From NCBI GenBank assembly GCA_019459055.1, contig JAIBEI010000014.1, positions 31,217 through 95,216 on the forward strand: a DNA stretch of 64,000 nt, in the 5' to 3' direction. Positions 15,796 through 25,127 of the stretch are shown here, piece by piece (the first letter of the stretch is position 1; each line of letters starts with the position of its first letter). The position numbers were made by a program, and so were the translations under genes. Source of the stretch: Thiobacillus sp. (GTDB lineage: Bacteria > Pseudomonadota > Gammaproteobacteria > Burkholderiales > Thiobacillaceae). The notes below the pieces were generated by a model. It was not told the origin of the DNA, ran no database searches, and saw only the letters and a program-made list of their open reading frames with translations.

Positions 15796-17094
15796 ATGCT
15801 CACCCGCCTCGATAGTGCGCAACCTGATTTTCAGGCACGCCTCGCCCGCCTGCTGCAATTCGACGACGCCGCCGATGCCGCAATCGAACAGACGGTCGCC
15901 ACAATTCTGCATGACGTGAAAACGCGCGGTGACGCCGCGGTGCTTGAATACACCGAGCGGTTCGACCGCCTGCCGGCAGCCTCGCTGGCCAGCCTGGAAC
16001 TGAATGCTGCGCAACTTGGCGCCGCGCTCGAGCATTTGCCCGCCGACACCCGCCAGGCGCTGGAAGCCGCGGCGGATCGTGTGCGCCGCTATCACGAGAG
16101 GCAGACCCTGGCATCGTGGACCTACACCGAGGACGACGGCACCGTGCTGGGGCAGAAAATCACCCCGCTCGATCGCGTCGGGCTGTATGTGCCGGGCGGC
16201 AAGGCCGCCTACCCCTCGTCGGTGCTGATGAACGCGATTCCGGCGAAGGTCGCCGGCGTCGGCGAACTCATCATGGTGGTGCCGACGCCGGGTGGCGAGC
16301 ACAACCAGCTGGTGCTCGCAGCCGCCGCGATAGCCGGGGTTGATCGCGTGTTCACCATCGGCGGCGCGCAGGCGGTGGCGGCACTGGCCTACGGCACCCA
16401 GACCGTGCCGCAGGTCGACAAGATCGTCGGCCCCGGCAACGCCTATGTGGCGGCGGCCAAGCGTCGCGTGTTCGGCACCGTCGGCATCGACATGATCGCC
16501 GGCCCGTCCGAGATTCTGGTGATCGCCGACGGCAATACACCCGCGGAATGGGTGGCGATGGACCTGTTCTCGCAGGCCGAGCACGACGAAATGGCGCAGT
16601 CGATCCTGCTGTCACCCGACGCCGCCTACCTTGACGCGGTGGCGGCGGCGATCGACAGGCTGATCGAAGAGATGCCGCGCAGCGAAGTGATCCGCACCTC
16701 GCTTACCAACCGCGGCGCGCTGATCAAGACGCGCGACCTCGACGATGCGGTAATGATCTCGAACACCATCGCGCCGGAACACCTGGAACTCTCGGTGGCC
16801 GACCCCGATGCGTTGCTGCCTGGGCTGCGTCACGCCGGTGCGATTTTCATGGGCAGGAACACCTGCGAGGCGTTGGGCGACTACTGCGCCGGGCCGAATC
16901 ACGTGCTGCCGACCTCGCGCACCGCGCGCTTCTCGTCGCCGTTGGGCGTCTACGATTTCCAGAAGCGCAGCAGCCTGATCAACGTGTCGCAGGCCGGTGC
17001 GCAGACGTTGGGGCGGATCGCGGCTACGCTGGCCTACGGCGAAGGCCTGCAGGCGCACGCACGTTCCGCCGAATATCGCCTGATTCATAAGTGA
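15796..17094 (+). CDS. hisD: Histidinol dehydrogenase
   Basis: 432 residues. Catalyses the last two steps of histidine synthesis, histidinol to histidine with NAD. Conserved: [66 protein letters not shown] (catalytic and Zn ligands) and [26 protein letters not shown] at 15796 chosen; a GTG two codons earlier has slightly better spacing to GGA and is an alternative. A TACAAT -10 candidate sits at 15745-15750 without a good -35. First gene of the his-hinT-tat train; hisG is not adjacent. Confidence 0.96.
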   Translation: MLTRLDSAQPDFQARLARLLQFDDAADAAIEQTVATILHDVKTRGDAAVLEYTERFDRLPAASLASLELNAAQLGAALEHLPADTRQALEAAADRVRRYHERQTLASWTYTEDDGTVLGQKITPLDRVGLYVPGGKAAYPSSVLMNAIPAKVAGVGELIMVVPTPGGEHNQLVLAAAAIAGVDRVFTIGGAQAVAALAYGTQTVPQVDKIVGPGNAYVAAAKRRVFGTVGIDMIAGPSEILVIADGNTPAEWVAMDLFSQAEHDEMAQSILLSPDAAYLDAVAAAIDRLIEEMPRSEVIRTSLTNRGALIKTRDLDDAVMISNTIAPEHLELSVADPDALLPGLRHAGAIFMGRNTCEALGDYCAGPNHVLPTSRTARFSSPLGVYDFQKRSSLINVSQAGAQTLGRIAATLAYGEGLQAHARSAEYRLIHK

Positions 17095-17107
17095 GTCCGT
17101 TATTCCG

Positions 17108-18172
17108 ATGAGCCGCTATTGGAGTGCCGTGGTGCACGACCTGACACCCTATGTGCCGGGCGAGCAGCCGAAGCTGGCCAACCTGGTCAAGCTCAACACC
17201 AACGAAAACCCCTACGGCCCCAGCCCGCGCGTGCTGGACGCCGTGCGTGCGGAAGCCGCCGACACGCTGCGCCTGTATCCCGACCCGGGTTCCGACCGGC
17301 TGTGTGCGGCCATTGCCGCATTGCATGGCGTCGCCGCCGAGCAGGTGTTCGTCGGCAACGGCTCCGACGAGGTGTTGGCGCATGCGTTTCTGGCCTTGCT
17401 CAAGCACGAGTGGCCGATCCTGTTCCCCGACATCAGTTACAGCTTTTACCCGGTGTATTGCGGGTTGTACGAGATCGCCTATCGCCAGATTCCGCTGACG
17501 GAATCGTTCGAGATCAGGGTCGGCGATTACCTCTCGCCCAACGGCGGGGTGATTTTCCCCAACCCCAATGCACCCACCGGGCGCCTGCTGGCGCTGCCGG
17601 AGATCGAGTGTCTGCTGGACGGAAATCCGGACTCGGTCGTCGTCATCGACGAGGCCTACATCGACTTCGGCGGCGAATCGGCAGTGGGCTTGGTCGCGCG
17701 CTATCCGCAGCTGCTGGTCACCCGCACCCTGTCGAAGTCGCATGCGCTGGCCGGCCTGCGCGTCGGCTATGCCATTGGCCAGGCGCATCTGATCGAGGCG
17801 CTCAAACGGGTCAAGGACAGCTTCAACTCCTATCCGCTCGACCGCCTGGCCCAGGCCGGCGCCTTGGCTTCGATCGAGGATCACGCTTATTTCGAGTCCC
17901 TCTGCGCCAGGGTAATGGCCAGCCGGACCCGGCTGGCATCCGCGATGGCCGAAATAGGCTTCGAGGTGCTGCCCTCAACGGCCAATTTCATCTTCGCCCG
18001 GCATCCGTCGCATGATGGCGCCGAACTTGCCGCGAGCCTGCGCGAACGCCGCATCATCGTGCGCCATTTCAAGAATCCGGCTCGCATCGCGCCGTTCCTG
18101 CGCATCACTGTCGGCACCGATGCACAAATTGACGCGCTGCTCGCCGCGTTGAAAGCCATCGTGAACTGCTAG
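17108..18172 (+). CDS. hisC: Histidinol-phosphate aminotransferase
   Basis: 354 residues, PLP-dependent fold type I. Converts imidazole-acetol phosphate plus glutamate to histidinol phosphate. Conserved: [44 protein letters not shown] and the PLP lysine K210 in [17 protein letters not shown]. It ends with the conserved RIIVRHF and FLRITVGT. Start ATG 14 bases after hisD. Cytoplasmic. Confidence 0.97.
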   Translation: MSRYWSAVVHDLTPYVPGEQPKLANLVKLNTNENPYGPSPRVLDAVRAEAADTLRLYPDPGSDRLCAAIAALHGVAAEQVFVGNGSDEVLAHAFLALLKHEWPILFPDISYSFYPVYCGLYEIAYRQIPLTESFEIRVGDYLSPNGGVIFPNPNAPTGRLLALPEIECLLDGNPDSVVVIDEAYIDFGGESAVGLVARYPQLLVTRTLSKSHALAGLRVGYAIGQAHLIEALKRVKDSFNSYPLDRLAQAGALASIEDHAYFESLCARVMASRTRLASAMAEIGFEVLPSTANFIFARHPSHDGAELAASLRERRIIVRHFKNPARIAPFLRITVGTDAQIDALLAALKAIVNC

Positions 18173-18202
18173 AATCCTTTTACAGCCTTATTTTCCGACG
18201 CC

Positions 18203-18790
18203 ATGCGCACCGCACAAGTCACTCGCAATACCCTCGAAACCCGGATCACGGTCAGTCTCAATCTCGATGGCACGGGCGTATCCAGGCTCGCGACCGGCGT
18301 GCCGTTTCTCGACCACATGCTCGACCAGATCGCGCGCCACGGCCTGATCGATCTGGACATTCAGGCCGAGGGCGATCTGCACATCGACGCCCATCACACG
18401 GTGGAAGACACCGGGATCACGCTTGGGCAGGCCTTCGCGCAGGCGCTCGGCGACAAGAAGGGCATCCGTCGCTACGGTCACGCCTACGTGCCGCTCGACG
18501 AGGCGCTGTCGCGCGTGGTGATCGACCTGTCGGGACGGCCGGGGCTGGAATACCACGTCGATTACACCCGTGCACGTATCGGCGAATTCGACGTCGACCT
18601 GTTCCTCGAATTCTTCCGCGGCTTCATCAACCACGCCGGGGTGACGCTGCACATCGACAACCTTCGCGGCATCAATGCCCACCATCAGGCCGAGACGATT
18701 TTCAAGGCCTTCGGGCGCGCGCTGCGCATGGCGGTGGAAGCCGACGCACGCATGGGCGATGCGCTGCCATCGACCAAGGGTGCCCTGTGA
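18203..18790 (+). CDS. hisB: Imidazoleglycerol-phosphate dehydratase
   Basis: 195 residues, the monofunctional form without the phosphatase domain found in enterics. Conserved metal-binding motifs: [28 protein letters not shown], and the second-half mirror [10 protein letters not shown] with [18 protein letters not shown]. Converts IGP to imidazole-acetol phosphate using Mn. Thirty bases after hisC and 28 before hisH. Confidence 0.97.
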   Translation: MRTAQVTRNTLETRITVSLNLDGTGVSRLATGVPFLDHMLDQIARHGLIDLDIQAEGDLHIDAHHTVEDTGITLGQAFAQALGDKKGIRRYGHAYVPLDEALSRVVIDLSGRPGLEYHVDYTRARIGEFDVDLFLEFFRGFINHAGVTLHIDNLRGINAHHQAETIFKAFGRALRMAVEADARMGDALPSTKGAL

Positions 18791-18818
18791 GCGCATCACG
18801 GAGTAAGGGAGCTGTCCT

Positions 18819-19505
18819 GTGAGCGTCGATATCGCTGTCATCGACTACGGCATGGGCAATCTGCGTTCGGTGTCCAAGGCCATCGAGCATGTCGCGCCGG
18901 CGGCGAGCGTGGTGGTCACCTCCGACCCCGCGGTGATTGCCGCGGCGGGGCGCGTGGTGTTTCCGGGGCAGGGCGCCGCGCCCGACTGCATGCGCGAGAT
19001 CGACGCGCGCGGCCTGCGCCAGGTCATTAGCGACGCCGCCCGCAGCAAGCCGTTTCTGGGCATCTGCATGGGCATGCAGGTCCTGTTCGAGCACAGCGAG
19101 GAAGGCGATACTGCGTGCCTCGGCATCCTGCCCGGCGCCGTGCAGCGCTTTCCGCACGAGGCGATGGTCGACGCGGACGGCAACAAGCTCAAGGTGCCGC
19201 ACATGGGCTGGAACAACGTCCATCAGGCGGTCCCGCATCCGCTGTGGGCAGGGATCGAGGAAGGCGCGCGCTTCTACTTCGTCCACAGCTACTTCGTGCA
19301 GCCGACCTCGCCCGAGGTGATTGCGGGCTTCTCGCATTACCCCTTCCCGTTCACCTGCGCGGTGGCGTCCGGGAATATATTTGCCGTCCAGTTCCACCCG
19401 GAAAAAAGCCAGAATGACGGTTTGACGCTGCTCGGCAATTTTGTAACCTGGAATCCGGGCGAGATCGATTCTGCCTGCGACATGTCCGGCGCTGCCTGCG
19501 CCTAA
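18819..19505 (+). CDS. hisH: Imidazole glycerol phosphate synthase, glutaminase subunit
   Basis: 228 residues, starting at GTG with an AAGGGAG site. Class I glutamine amidotransferase giving ammonia to HisF. Catalytic triad visible: Cys83 in FLGICMGMQVLFE, His and Glu in AVQFHPEKSQNDG. Oxyanion region VFPGQGAAPDCM. It forms a heterodimer with HisF, encoded two genes on. Carries a C-terminal extension (WNPGEIDSACDMSGAACA) beyond the usual end, low in conservation. Confidence 0.96.
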   Translation: MSVDIAVIDYGMGNLRSVSKAIEHVAPAASVVVTSDPAVIAAAGRVVFPGQGAAPDCMREIDARGLRQVISDAARSKPFLGICMGMQVLFEHSEEGDTACLGILPGAVQRFPHEAMVDADGNKLKVPHMGWNNVHQAVPHPLWAGIEEGARFYFVHSYFVQPTSPEVIAGFSHYPFPFTCAVASGNIFAVQFHPEKSQNDGLTLLGNFVTWNPGEIDSACDMSGAACA

Positions 19506-19535
19506 TTTTTTTCTGTTCGACCCTGCTGATCAGCC

Positions 19536-20291
19536 ATGTTAATTATCCCTGCGATCGACCTTAAAGACGGCCACTGCGTGCGCCTGGAACAAGGCGAGAT
19601 GGACAGTGCCACCGTGTTTTCCGAGGACCCGGCAGCGACCGCCCGCCACTGGAAGGAACTCGGTGCGCGCCGTCTGCATCTGGTCGACCTCAACGGCGCC
19701 TTTGCCGGCAAGCCGGTCAACGACGCGGCGATCCGCTCGATCGTCGATGCGGTGGGCGACGACATGCCGGTGCAGCTGGGCGGCGGCATCCGCGACCTCG
19801 CCACCATCGAGCGCTATCTCGACGACGGCGTGCGCTACGTCATCATCGGCACCGCCGCGGTAAAGAACCCCGGCTTCCTGCATGAAGCCTGCGATGCCTT
19901 CCCCGGCCACGTGATGGTCGGGCTTGACGCCCGTGACGGCAAGATCGCGGTAGAGGGCTGGTCCAAGATCACCGGCCACGATGTCATCGATCTGGCCAAG
20001 CGCTTCGAAGGCTACGGCGTCGAAGCCATCATCTATACCGACATCGGGCGCGACGGCATGCTGAGCGGCGTCAACATCGAAGCCACCCAGCGACTGGCGC
20101 AGGCGCTGTCGATCCCGGTCATCGCCAGCGGCGGCGTTACCAATCTCGATGACGTCAGGGCATTGTCCACCGTCGCCAAGGACGGCATCATCGGCGCGAT
20201 CACCGGCCGCGCGATCTACCAGGGCACGCTTGATTTTGTCGAAGCGCAGAAACTCGCCGATGAACTTGCGGGCGGCGTGTTCGGTGTCTGA
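19536..20291 (+). CDS. hisA: ProFAR isomerase
   Basis: 251 residues, TIM barrel. Opens the ribose ring of ProFAR to PRFAR. Conserved: [18 protein letters not shown] with the catalytic Asp, [43 protein letters not shown] with the second Asp, and [11 protein letters not shown] near the phosphate site. Located between hisH and hisF as usual in proteobacteria. Confidence 0.97.
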   Translation: MLIIPAIDLKDGHCVRLEQGEMDSATVFSEDPAATARHWKELGARRLHLVDLNGAFAGKPVNDAAIRSIVDAVGDDMPVQLGGGIRDLATIERYLDDGVRYVIIGTAAVKNPGFLHEACDAFPGHVMVGLDARDGKIAVEGWSKITGHDVIDLAKRFEGYGVEAIIYTDIGRDGMLSGVNIEATQRLAQALSIPVIASGGVTNLDDVRALSTVAKDGIIGAITGRAIYQGTLDFVEAQKLADELAGGVFGV

Positions 20292-20308
20292 TTTGAATTA
20301 GGGCAGCC

Positions 20309-21064
20309 ATGCTTGCAAAGCGCATCATTCCCTGTCTGGACGTTACCCATGGCCGTGTGGTCAAGGGCATCAACTTCGTCGAGTTGAAGGACGCCGGCGA
20401 TCCGGTCGAAATCGCGCGCCGTTACAACGAGGCGGGCGCCGACGAGCTGACATTTCTCGACATCACCGCGTCGTCCGATGACCGCGATCTGATTCTGCAC
20501 ATCATCGAGGACGTGGCCGCCGAGGTGTTCATACCGCTCACGGTCGGCGGTGGCGTGCGCGAGGTGGGCGACGTGCAGCGCCTGCTCAATGCCGGCGCAG
20601 ACAAGGTCAGTATCAATACTTCGGCGGTGGTGAACCCGCAACTGGTGAAGGATGCAGCCGACCGCTACGGCAGCCAGTGCATCGTGGTGGCCATCGATTC
20701 CAAGCGGGTGGGCGATCACTGGGAAGTCTTCACCCACGGCGGACGCAAGGCCACCGGTCTCGATGCGGTCGAGTGGGCGAAGAAAATGGCGAGCCTGGGG
20801 GCAGGCGAATTGCTGCTCACTTCGATGGACCGCGACGGCACCAAGAGCGGATTCGACCTGGAACTGACCCGTGCGATTTCCGACGCGGTCGACATTCCCA
20901 TCATCGCCAGCGGCGGCGTCGGTAATCTCCAGCATCTGGTCGACGGCGTCAGGGAAGGCCATGCCGATGCGGTGCTGGCAGCGAGTATTTTCCACTTCGG
21001 CGAATACGGCATCGACGAGGCGAAAAAGTACATGAAGCAGCACGGCATTGAGGTGCGGTTGTGA
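20309..21064 (+). CDS. hisF: Imidazole glycerol phosphate synthase, cyclase subunit
   Basis: 251 residues, TIM barrel. Turns PRFAR plus ammonia into IGP and AICAR. Conserved: [74 protein letters not shown] and [13 protein letters not shown]. Partner is HisH. Its TGA overlaps the GTG start of hisI, showing coupling. Confidence 0.97.
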   Translation: MLAKRIIPCLDVTHGRVVKGINFVELKDAGDPVEIARRYNEAGADELTFLDITASSDDRDLILHIIEDVAAEVFIPLTVGGGVREVGDVQRLLNAGADKVSINTSAVVNPQLVKDAADRYGSQCIVVAIDSKRVGDHWEVFTHGGRKATGLDAVEWAKKMASLGAGELLLTSMDRDGTKSGFDLELTRAISDAVDIPIIASGGVGNLQHLVDGVREGHADAVLAASIFHFGEYGIDEAKKYMKQHGIEVRL

Positions 21065-21462
21065 GCGACTGGCTCGATGCCGTCAAATGGGACGCGCAAG
21101 GCTTGGTGCCGGCGATCGCCCAGGATGCCGCCAGCGGTGAAATCCTCATGGTGGCATGGATGAACCGCGAGGCGCTGGAGGAAACCGCGCGTACCGGTCG
21201 CGGCGTGTACTGGTCGCGTTCGCGTAACAAGCTGTGGCGCAAGGGCGAGGAATCCGGCCACGTGCAGACCGTCAGCGAAATCCGGCTCGACTGCGACAGC
21301 GACGTGGTACTGTTGAAAATTGAACAACTTGGCGGGATTGCGTGTCATACCGGCCGGCGCTCCTGCTTTTTCCAGAAGCTGGCCAAGGATGACCACGGCG
21401 GCGATCATTGGGTGACGGTCGCCCCGGTGCTGAAAAACCCCGACGAGATCTACCGCAAATGA
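21061..21462 (+). CDS. hisI: Phosphoribosyl-AMP cyclohydrolase
   Basis: 133 residues, starting at GTG overlapping the hisF stop (GTGA). Opens the adenine ring of PR-AMP. Metal-binding motif region [18 protein letters not shown], the [19 protein letters not shown] block, [12 protein letters not shown], and [10 protein letters not shown] with two conserved Cys. HisI and HisE are separate here rather than fused as in enterics. Overlaps hisE by four bases. Confidence 0.97.
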   Translation: MSDWLDAVKWDAQGLVPAIAQDAASGEILMVAWMNREALEETARTGRGVYWSRSRNKLWRKGEESGHVQTVSEIRLDCDSDVVLLKIEQLGGIACHTGRRSCFFQKLAKDDHGGDHWVTVAPVLKNPDEIYRK

Positions 21463-21776
21463 GCGACATCCTCGACCGTCTCGCCGCAACGCTGGAGGCG
21501 CGCAAGCAGGCGCCGGCCGACAGTTCCTACGTGGCCGGGCTGTATGCGAAGGGCACCGATGCCATCCTGAAAAAGATCGGCGAGGAGGCGACCGAGACCG
21601 TGATGGCGGCGAAGGACGACCAGCCCGAAAAGATCATCTACGAAGTCGCCGATTTGTGGTTTCATACCCTGGTGCTGCTGGCGCACAAGGGACTCAAGCC
21701 GGCGGATGTGCTGAACGAGCTGGCCCGCCGCGAAGGCCTGTCCGGGCTGGCTGAAAAGGCAGGTCGACATGAGTGA
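21459..21776 (+). CDS. hisE: Phosphoribosyl-ATP pyrophosphatase
   Basis: 105 residues from the ATG overlapping the hisI stop (ATGA). All-helical MazG-like fold that hydrolyses PR-ATP to PR-AMP. Conserved: [30 protein letters not shown] with the EEAxE metal cluster, and [15 protein letters not shown]. The last bases overlap the hinT start by eight. Confidence 0.96.
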   Translation: MSDILDRLAATLEARKQAPADSSYVAGLYAKGTDAILKKIGEEATETVMAAKDDQPEKIIYEVADLWFHTLVLLAHKGLKPADVLNELARREGLSGLAEKAGRHE

Positions 21777-22122
21777 CTGCATTTTCTGCAAAATCGCTGC
21801 CGGCCAGTTGCCGTGCAGCAAGGTGTATGAGGACGACGAGATGCTGGCGTTTCACGACATCCATCCGTTCGCGCGGGTGCATGTCCTGATCATTCCGAAG
21901 CTGCATGTCGCGACGCTGGCCGACTGTACCCCCGAGCATGAGAGACTGCTTGGCAAGATGCTGCTGCTGGCGCCGCGTCTGGCAAAAGAGCAGGGTCTCG
22001 ACGCCGGCTTCAAGACGCTGATCAACACCGGGCGCGGCGGCGGTCAGGAAGTGTTTCATATTCACGCTCACGTATTTGGCGGCGGGGACCCCGTCAAGCG
22101 CAGTTCAAACCAAAAGGAGTAA
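21769..22122 (+). CDS. hinT: HIT family nucleotide-binding protein (HinT-like)
   Basis: 117 residues. Purine phosphoramidase family. N-terminal [21 protein letters not shown] with two Zn-type Cys in CxxC spacing, [18 protein letters not shown], and the histidine triad [10 protein letters not shown] near the end. Commonly sits between hisE and tatA in betaproteobacteria, as here. Cytoplasmic. Confidence 0.96.
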   Translation: MSDCIFCKIAAGQLPCSKVYEDDEMLAFHDIHPFARVHVLIIPKLHVATLADCTPEHERLLGKMLLLAPRLAKEQGLDAGFKTLINTGRGGGQEVFHIHAHVFGGGDPVKRSSNQKE

Positions 22123-22126
22123 CACC

Positions 22127-22345
22127 ATGGGTAGTTTTAGCATCTGGCATTGGCTGATCGTTCTGGTTGTCGTGCTGCTGATTTTCGGTACGAAAAAATT
22201 GCGCAACATCGGCAGCGATCTGGGTGGCGCAGTCAAGGGTTTCAAGGATGGCGTGAAGGACGATGCACCCAAGATCGGCGACAGCGCCGATCAGGGCGAC
22301 CGGACCATCGACGTCGAAGTCGTGAAGGACAAACAGAAGAGTTAA
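22127..22345 (+). CDS. tatA: Twin-arginine translocase subunit TatA
   Basis: 72 residues, preceded by AAGGAG eight bases upstream of the ATG; an earlier in-frame start inside hinT is rejected. One N-terminal membrane helix ([15 protein letters not shown]), the FG hinge, then an amphipathic helix ([18 protein letters not shown]) and a charged tail. TatA oligomerises to pass folded proteins with RR signal peptides across the inner membrane. With tatB and tatC downstream forms the full system. Confidence 0.97.
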   Translation: MGSFSIWHWLIVLVVVLLIFGTKKLRNIGSDLGGAVKGFKDGVKDDAPKIGDSADQGDRTIDVEVVKDKQKS

Positions 22346-22425
22346 GCGTCAATTTGCAGGATGCAAGGTACCAGGACTTTCCCTGCGACTTGCGGATTGC
22401 AGCTTGAATCTCTTGTATCTGACCC

Positions 22426-22902
22426 ATGTTTGATTTCGGCTTTCTAGAACTCGTCACGATCGGTGTGGTGGCGCTTATCGTCATTGGCCCTGAGCGCCTG
22501 CCCAAGGTGGCGCGTACGGCCGGGCTTCTGTATGGACGCATGCAGCGCTATGTGTCGTCCGTGAAGTCTGATATCAGCAATGAAATCCAGTTGGATGAAA
22601 TGCGCCGTGTCGGGCAGGATTTCAAGGCGTCGGTCGAGTCGGCGGTGTCGGGCGTCGAGCAAGAGGCGACGGCAGTCGACGACTATTTGCGCGACGAGGC
22701 GAGCAGCGTCAAAAAAGTGGTTGCGGCGATGGCGGAGACCGAAGGCGAGCGTCCGCTGACTGAGCCCGCGATGAAGCAGATCGAGACGGCGCAAACGTCG
22801 CAGCAGAGCCTGCCGCTCGAAGAACCCGACCAGAATTCCGCAACGTCCGCGCCGTCCGAGGCGGAGAAGGCGCACGCCGAAGCCGTCGGAAAATCCAAAT
22901 GA
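22426..22902 (+). CDS. tatB: Twin-arginine translocase subunit TatB
   Basis: 158 residues. N-terminal helix with the TatB-specific glutamate and GPERLP motif (FLELVTIGVVALIVIGPERLPKV is split by the conserved GP), long amphipathic helix, and an acidic C-terminal tail rich in Glu, Ser and Ala. Works with TatC to recognise RR signal peptides. An 80-base spacer from tatA contains two similar TTGC-rich words but no clear terminator. Overlaps tatC by four bases (ATGA). Confidence 0.96.
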   Translation: MFDFGFLELVTIGVVALIVIGPERLPKVARTAGLLYGRMQRYVSSVKSDISNEIQLDEMRRVGQDFKASVESAVSGVEQEATAVDDYLRDEASSVKKVVAAMAETEGERPLTEPAMKQIETAQTSQQSLPLEEPDQNSATSAPSEAEKAHAEAVGKSK

Positions 22903-23723
22903 ACAATCCGGAAGACACCTTTATCTCGCATCTCGTCGAAATGCGCGACCGCCTGCTGCGGGCGGTGATTGCGATCGTGGTGTTGTTTGTACTGCTGTTC
23001 CCATGGGCGCAGGATCTCTATGCACTGCTCGCCAAGCCCATGCTGGCCGCCTTGCCACAAGGCGGGCAGATGATCGCCACCGAGGTCACCACGCCGTTCT
23101 TCGTGCCGATCAAGGTCACCATGATGACCGCCTTCCTGCTGGCGCTGCCATGGGTGTTCTATCAGGTGTGGGCGTTCGTCGCGCCCGGCCTCTACCAGAA
23201 TGAAAAACGCCTCGGCGTGCCGCTTGTGATCGCCAGCGTGGTCCTGTTTTTGCTGGGGATGGCGTTTGCCTATTTCCTGGTGTTTCCGGTGGTGTTCGGT
23301 TTCATTGTCGGGGTGGCGCCGGAAGGCGTGGCGGTGATGACCGACATCGGCAAATACCTCGATTTCGTGATGACCCTGTTCCTCGCCTTCGGCATCACTT
23401 TTGAAGTGCCGGTTGCGGTGGTGCTGCTGGTCAAGATGAACATGGTGTCGGTTGCCAAACTGCGCGAAGTCCGCCCATATGTCATTGTCGGGGCATTCGT
23501 CATCGGCGCGATTTTCACCCCGCCCGACGTGATTTCGCAGTTCATGCTCGCGGTGCCGATGTGGATTCTGTACGAACTGGGCATCATCGTCGCTTCGATG
23601 ATCAGCAAGCCCAAGCCGGAAGCCGAAGCGGAGTACACGCCCATGTCCGAGTCCGACATGGAGGCCGAGCTCGATCGCATCGAGTCCGGCCAGTCTGAAT
23701 CCGGGTCACGCGACCCTAAATGA
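22899..23723 (+). CDS. tatC: Twin-arginine translocase subunit TatC
   Basis: 274 residues, six membrane helices. Receptor for twin-arginine signals. Conserved cytoplasmic N-terminus FISHLVEMRDRLLRA, the periplasmic loop with VTTPFFVPIKVTMM, FYQVWAFVAPGLYQNEKR, and AFGITFEVPVAVVLLVK. The C-terminal tail is acidic (SESDMEAELDRIESGQ). Last gene of the his-hinT-tat train. Its stop abuts the first NtrC-like site of amt. Confidence 0.97.
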   Translation: MNNPEDTFISHLVEMRDRLLRAVIAIVVLFVLLFPWAQDLYALLAKPMLAALPQGGQMIATEVTTPFFVPIKVTMMTAFLLALPWVFYQVWAFVAPGLYQNEKRLGVPLVIASVVLFLLGMAFAYFLVFPVVFGFIVGVAPEGVAVMTDIGKYLDFVMTLFLAFGITFEVPVAVVLLVKMNMVSVAKLREVRPYVIVGAFVIGAIFTPPDVISQFMLAVPMWILYELGIIVASMISKPKPEAEAEYTPMSESDMEAELDRIESGQSESGSRDPK

Positions 23724-23740
23724 TGCACCTTGGCGGTGCG
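23724..23740 (+). promoter_or_regulatory. NtrC-like enhancer site 1 upstream of amt
   Basis: TGCACC-TTGGC-GGTGCG: arms GCACC and GGTGC in perfect inversion with a 5-base centre, matching the GCACY-N5-RGTGC NtrC consensus. Directly follows the tatC stop codon. Confidence 0.7.
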
Positions 23741-23753
23741 CAATGCGCCGCCA

Positions 23754-23770
23754 GGCACTCATGTGGTGCC
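23754..23770 (+). promoter_or_regulatory. NtrC-like enhancer site 2 upstream of amt
   Basis: GGCACT-CATGT-GGTGCC fits the same GCACY-N5-RGTGC pattern, centred exactly 30 bases (about three helical turns) from site 1, the spacing seen in tandem NtrC enhancers. Confidence 0.65.
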
Positions 23771-23824
23771 ATTCATTCCGGTGCTTAAACGTAATAACGT
23801 TTGGATTCATCGACTTAAGCAGTC

Positions 23825-23838
23825 GGAATGCTATTTGC
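23825..23838 (+). promoter_or_regulatory. Candidate sigma-54 promoter of amt
   Basis: GG-N8-TTGC (GGAATGCTATTTGC) keeps the invariant GG/GC ten bases apart. Transcription would begin near 23850, about 20 bases before the amt ATG, with the NtrC-like sites near -118 and -88. Confidence 0.6.
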
Positions 23839-23871
23839 TTCAGTTTGCCCCAATTCAATTGGGAGCCGGGC

Positions 23872-25074
23872 ATGGAAGCGTTGAAATCAGGCAGTGATGT
23901 GTTGTTCGTTTTGCTCGGCGGCATCATGGTGCTGGCCATGCACGCAGGGTTTGCCTTTCTCGAACTCGGCACGGTGCGCAAGAAGAACCAGGTCAATGCC
24001 CTAGTCAAGATCCTCACCGATTTCTCGGTCTCCACCGTCGCCTATTTTTTCATCGGCTACAGCGTTGCCTACGGCGTCAGCTTCTATTCCAGCGCCGAGG
24101 TGCTGTCGGCCCGTAACGGCTACGAACTGGTCAAGTTCTTTTTCCTGCTGACCTTTGCGGCGGCGATCCCCGCCATTGTGTCGGGCGGCATTGCCGAACG
24201 CGCACGCTTCAACCCGCAGTTGGCCGCCACGTTCGCGTTGGTGGGTCTGGTTTACCCGTTCTATGAAGGCATCGTCTGGAATGGCAACTTCGGCATTCAG
24301 GACTGGCTGGCTGTGACCTTTGGCGCCCGCTTCCACGATTTTGCCGGCTCGGTGGTGGTGCATGCGGTGGGCGGCTGGATCGCCTTGCCTGCCGTGCTGC
24401 TGCTGGGCGCACGGCGCGGGCGCTACACCAAGGACGGCATGGTTTCGGCGCACCCGCCGTCGAACATCCCGTTTCTGGCGCTCGGCGCGTGGATCCTGAC
24501 GGTGGGCTGGTTCGGCTTCAACGTGATGTCGGCGCAGCTGATCGAGGCGGTGTCGGGTCTGGTGGCGGTGAATTCGCTGTTGGCGATGGTGGGCGGCACA
24601 CTGGCGGCGCTGGTGATCGGCCGCAACGACCCCGGCTTCATCCACAACGGCCCGCTAGCCGGTCTGGTGGCAGTGTGTGCCGGTTCGGACCTGATGCACC
24701 CGCTCGGTGCACTCGCCACCGGCGCGATCGCTGGCGCACTGTTCGTGCGGATGTTCATGGTCACGCAAAACAAGTGGAAGATCGACGACGTGCTGGGGGT
24801 GTGGCCGCTGCACGGCCTGTGCGGCGCGTGGGGCGGGATTGCCGCGGGCATCTTTGGGGCCAAGGCACTGGGCGGCATGGGCGGCGTCAGTCTGGCTGCG
24901 CAACTGATCGGCACCCTGGGCGGCGTGGCGGTGGCTACATTTGGCAGCCTCGTGGTGTACGGCATCCTGAAGCGCGCCATTGGTTTGCGGCTGGACCCGG
25001 AAGCGGAATTCACCGGCGCCGACCTGAGCATTCACAAAGTGTCGGCGACCGCCGAGCATGAGACCAACTGGTAG
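23872..25074 (+). CDS. amt: Ammonium transporter
   Basis: 400 residues from the ATG preceded by GGGAG; a longer in-frame start at 23743 would run through the promoter region and is rejected. About 11 membrane helices. Conserved: GGIMVLAMHAGFAFLELG, KNQVNALVKILTDF, the pore histidines in VVVHAVGGWIALP and WPLHGLCGAWGG, and GWFGFNVMSA. Conducts ammonium/ammonia across the inner membrane. No glnK is adjacent, which is the usual partner. The tandem NtrC-like sites and sigma-54 promoter upstream suggest induction under nitrogen limitation. A hairpin follows the gene. Confidence 0.95.
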   Translation: MEALKSGSDVLFVLLGGIMVLAMHAGFAFLELGTVRKKNQVNALVKILTDFSVSTVAYFFIGYSVAYGVSFYSSAEVLSARNGYELVKFFFLLTFAAAIPAIVSGGIAERARFNPQLAATFALVGLVYPFYEGIVWNGNFGIQDWLAVTFGARFHDFAGSVVVHAVGGWIALPAVLLLGARRGRYTKDGMVSAHPPSNIPFLALGAWILTVGWFGFNVMSAQLIEAVSGLVAVNSLLAMVGGTLAALVIGRNDPGFIHNGPLAGLVAVCAGSDLMHPLGALATGAIAGALFVRMFMVTQNKWKIDDVLGVWPLHGLCGAWGGIAAGIFGAKALGGMGGVSLAAQLIGTLGGVAVATFGSLVVYGILKRAIGLRLDPEAEFTGADLSIHKVSATAEHETNW

Positions 25075-25093
25075 CTGGTTCAGGAGCCTAGGA

Positions 25094-25126
25094 GCCTGTC
25101 GGACTTGAAGGCGTCCGGCAGGCTTT
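25094..25126. terminator. Hairpin terminator between amt and the kinase gene
   Basis: GCCTGTCGGA and TCCGGCAGGC form a 10-pair stem (one G-T) with a 10-base loop, then TTTCC. Placed between two converging genes, it may serve both. Confidence 0.65.
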
Positions 25127-25127
25127 C

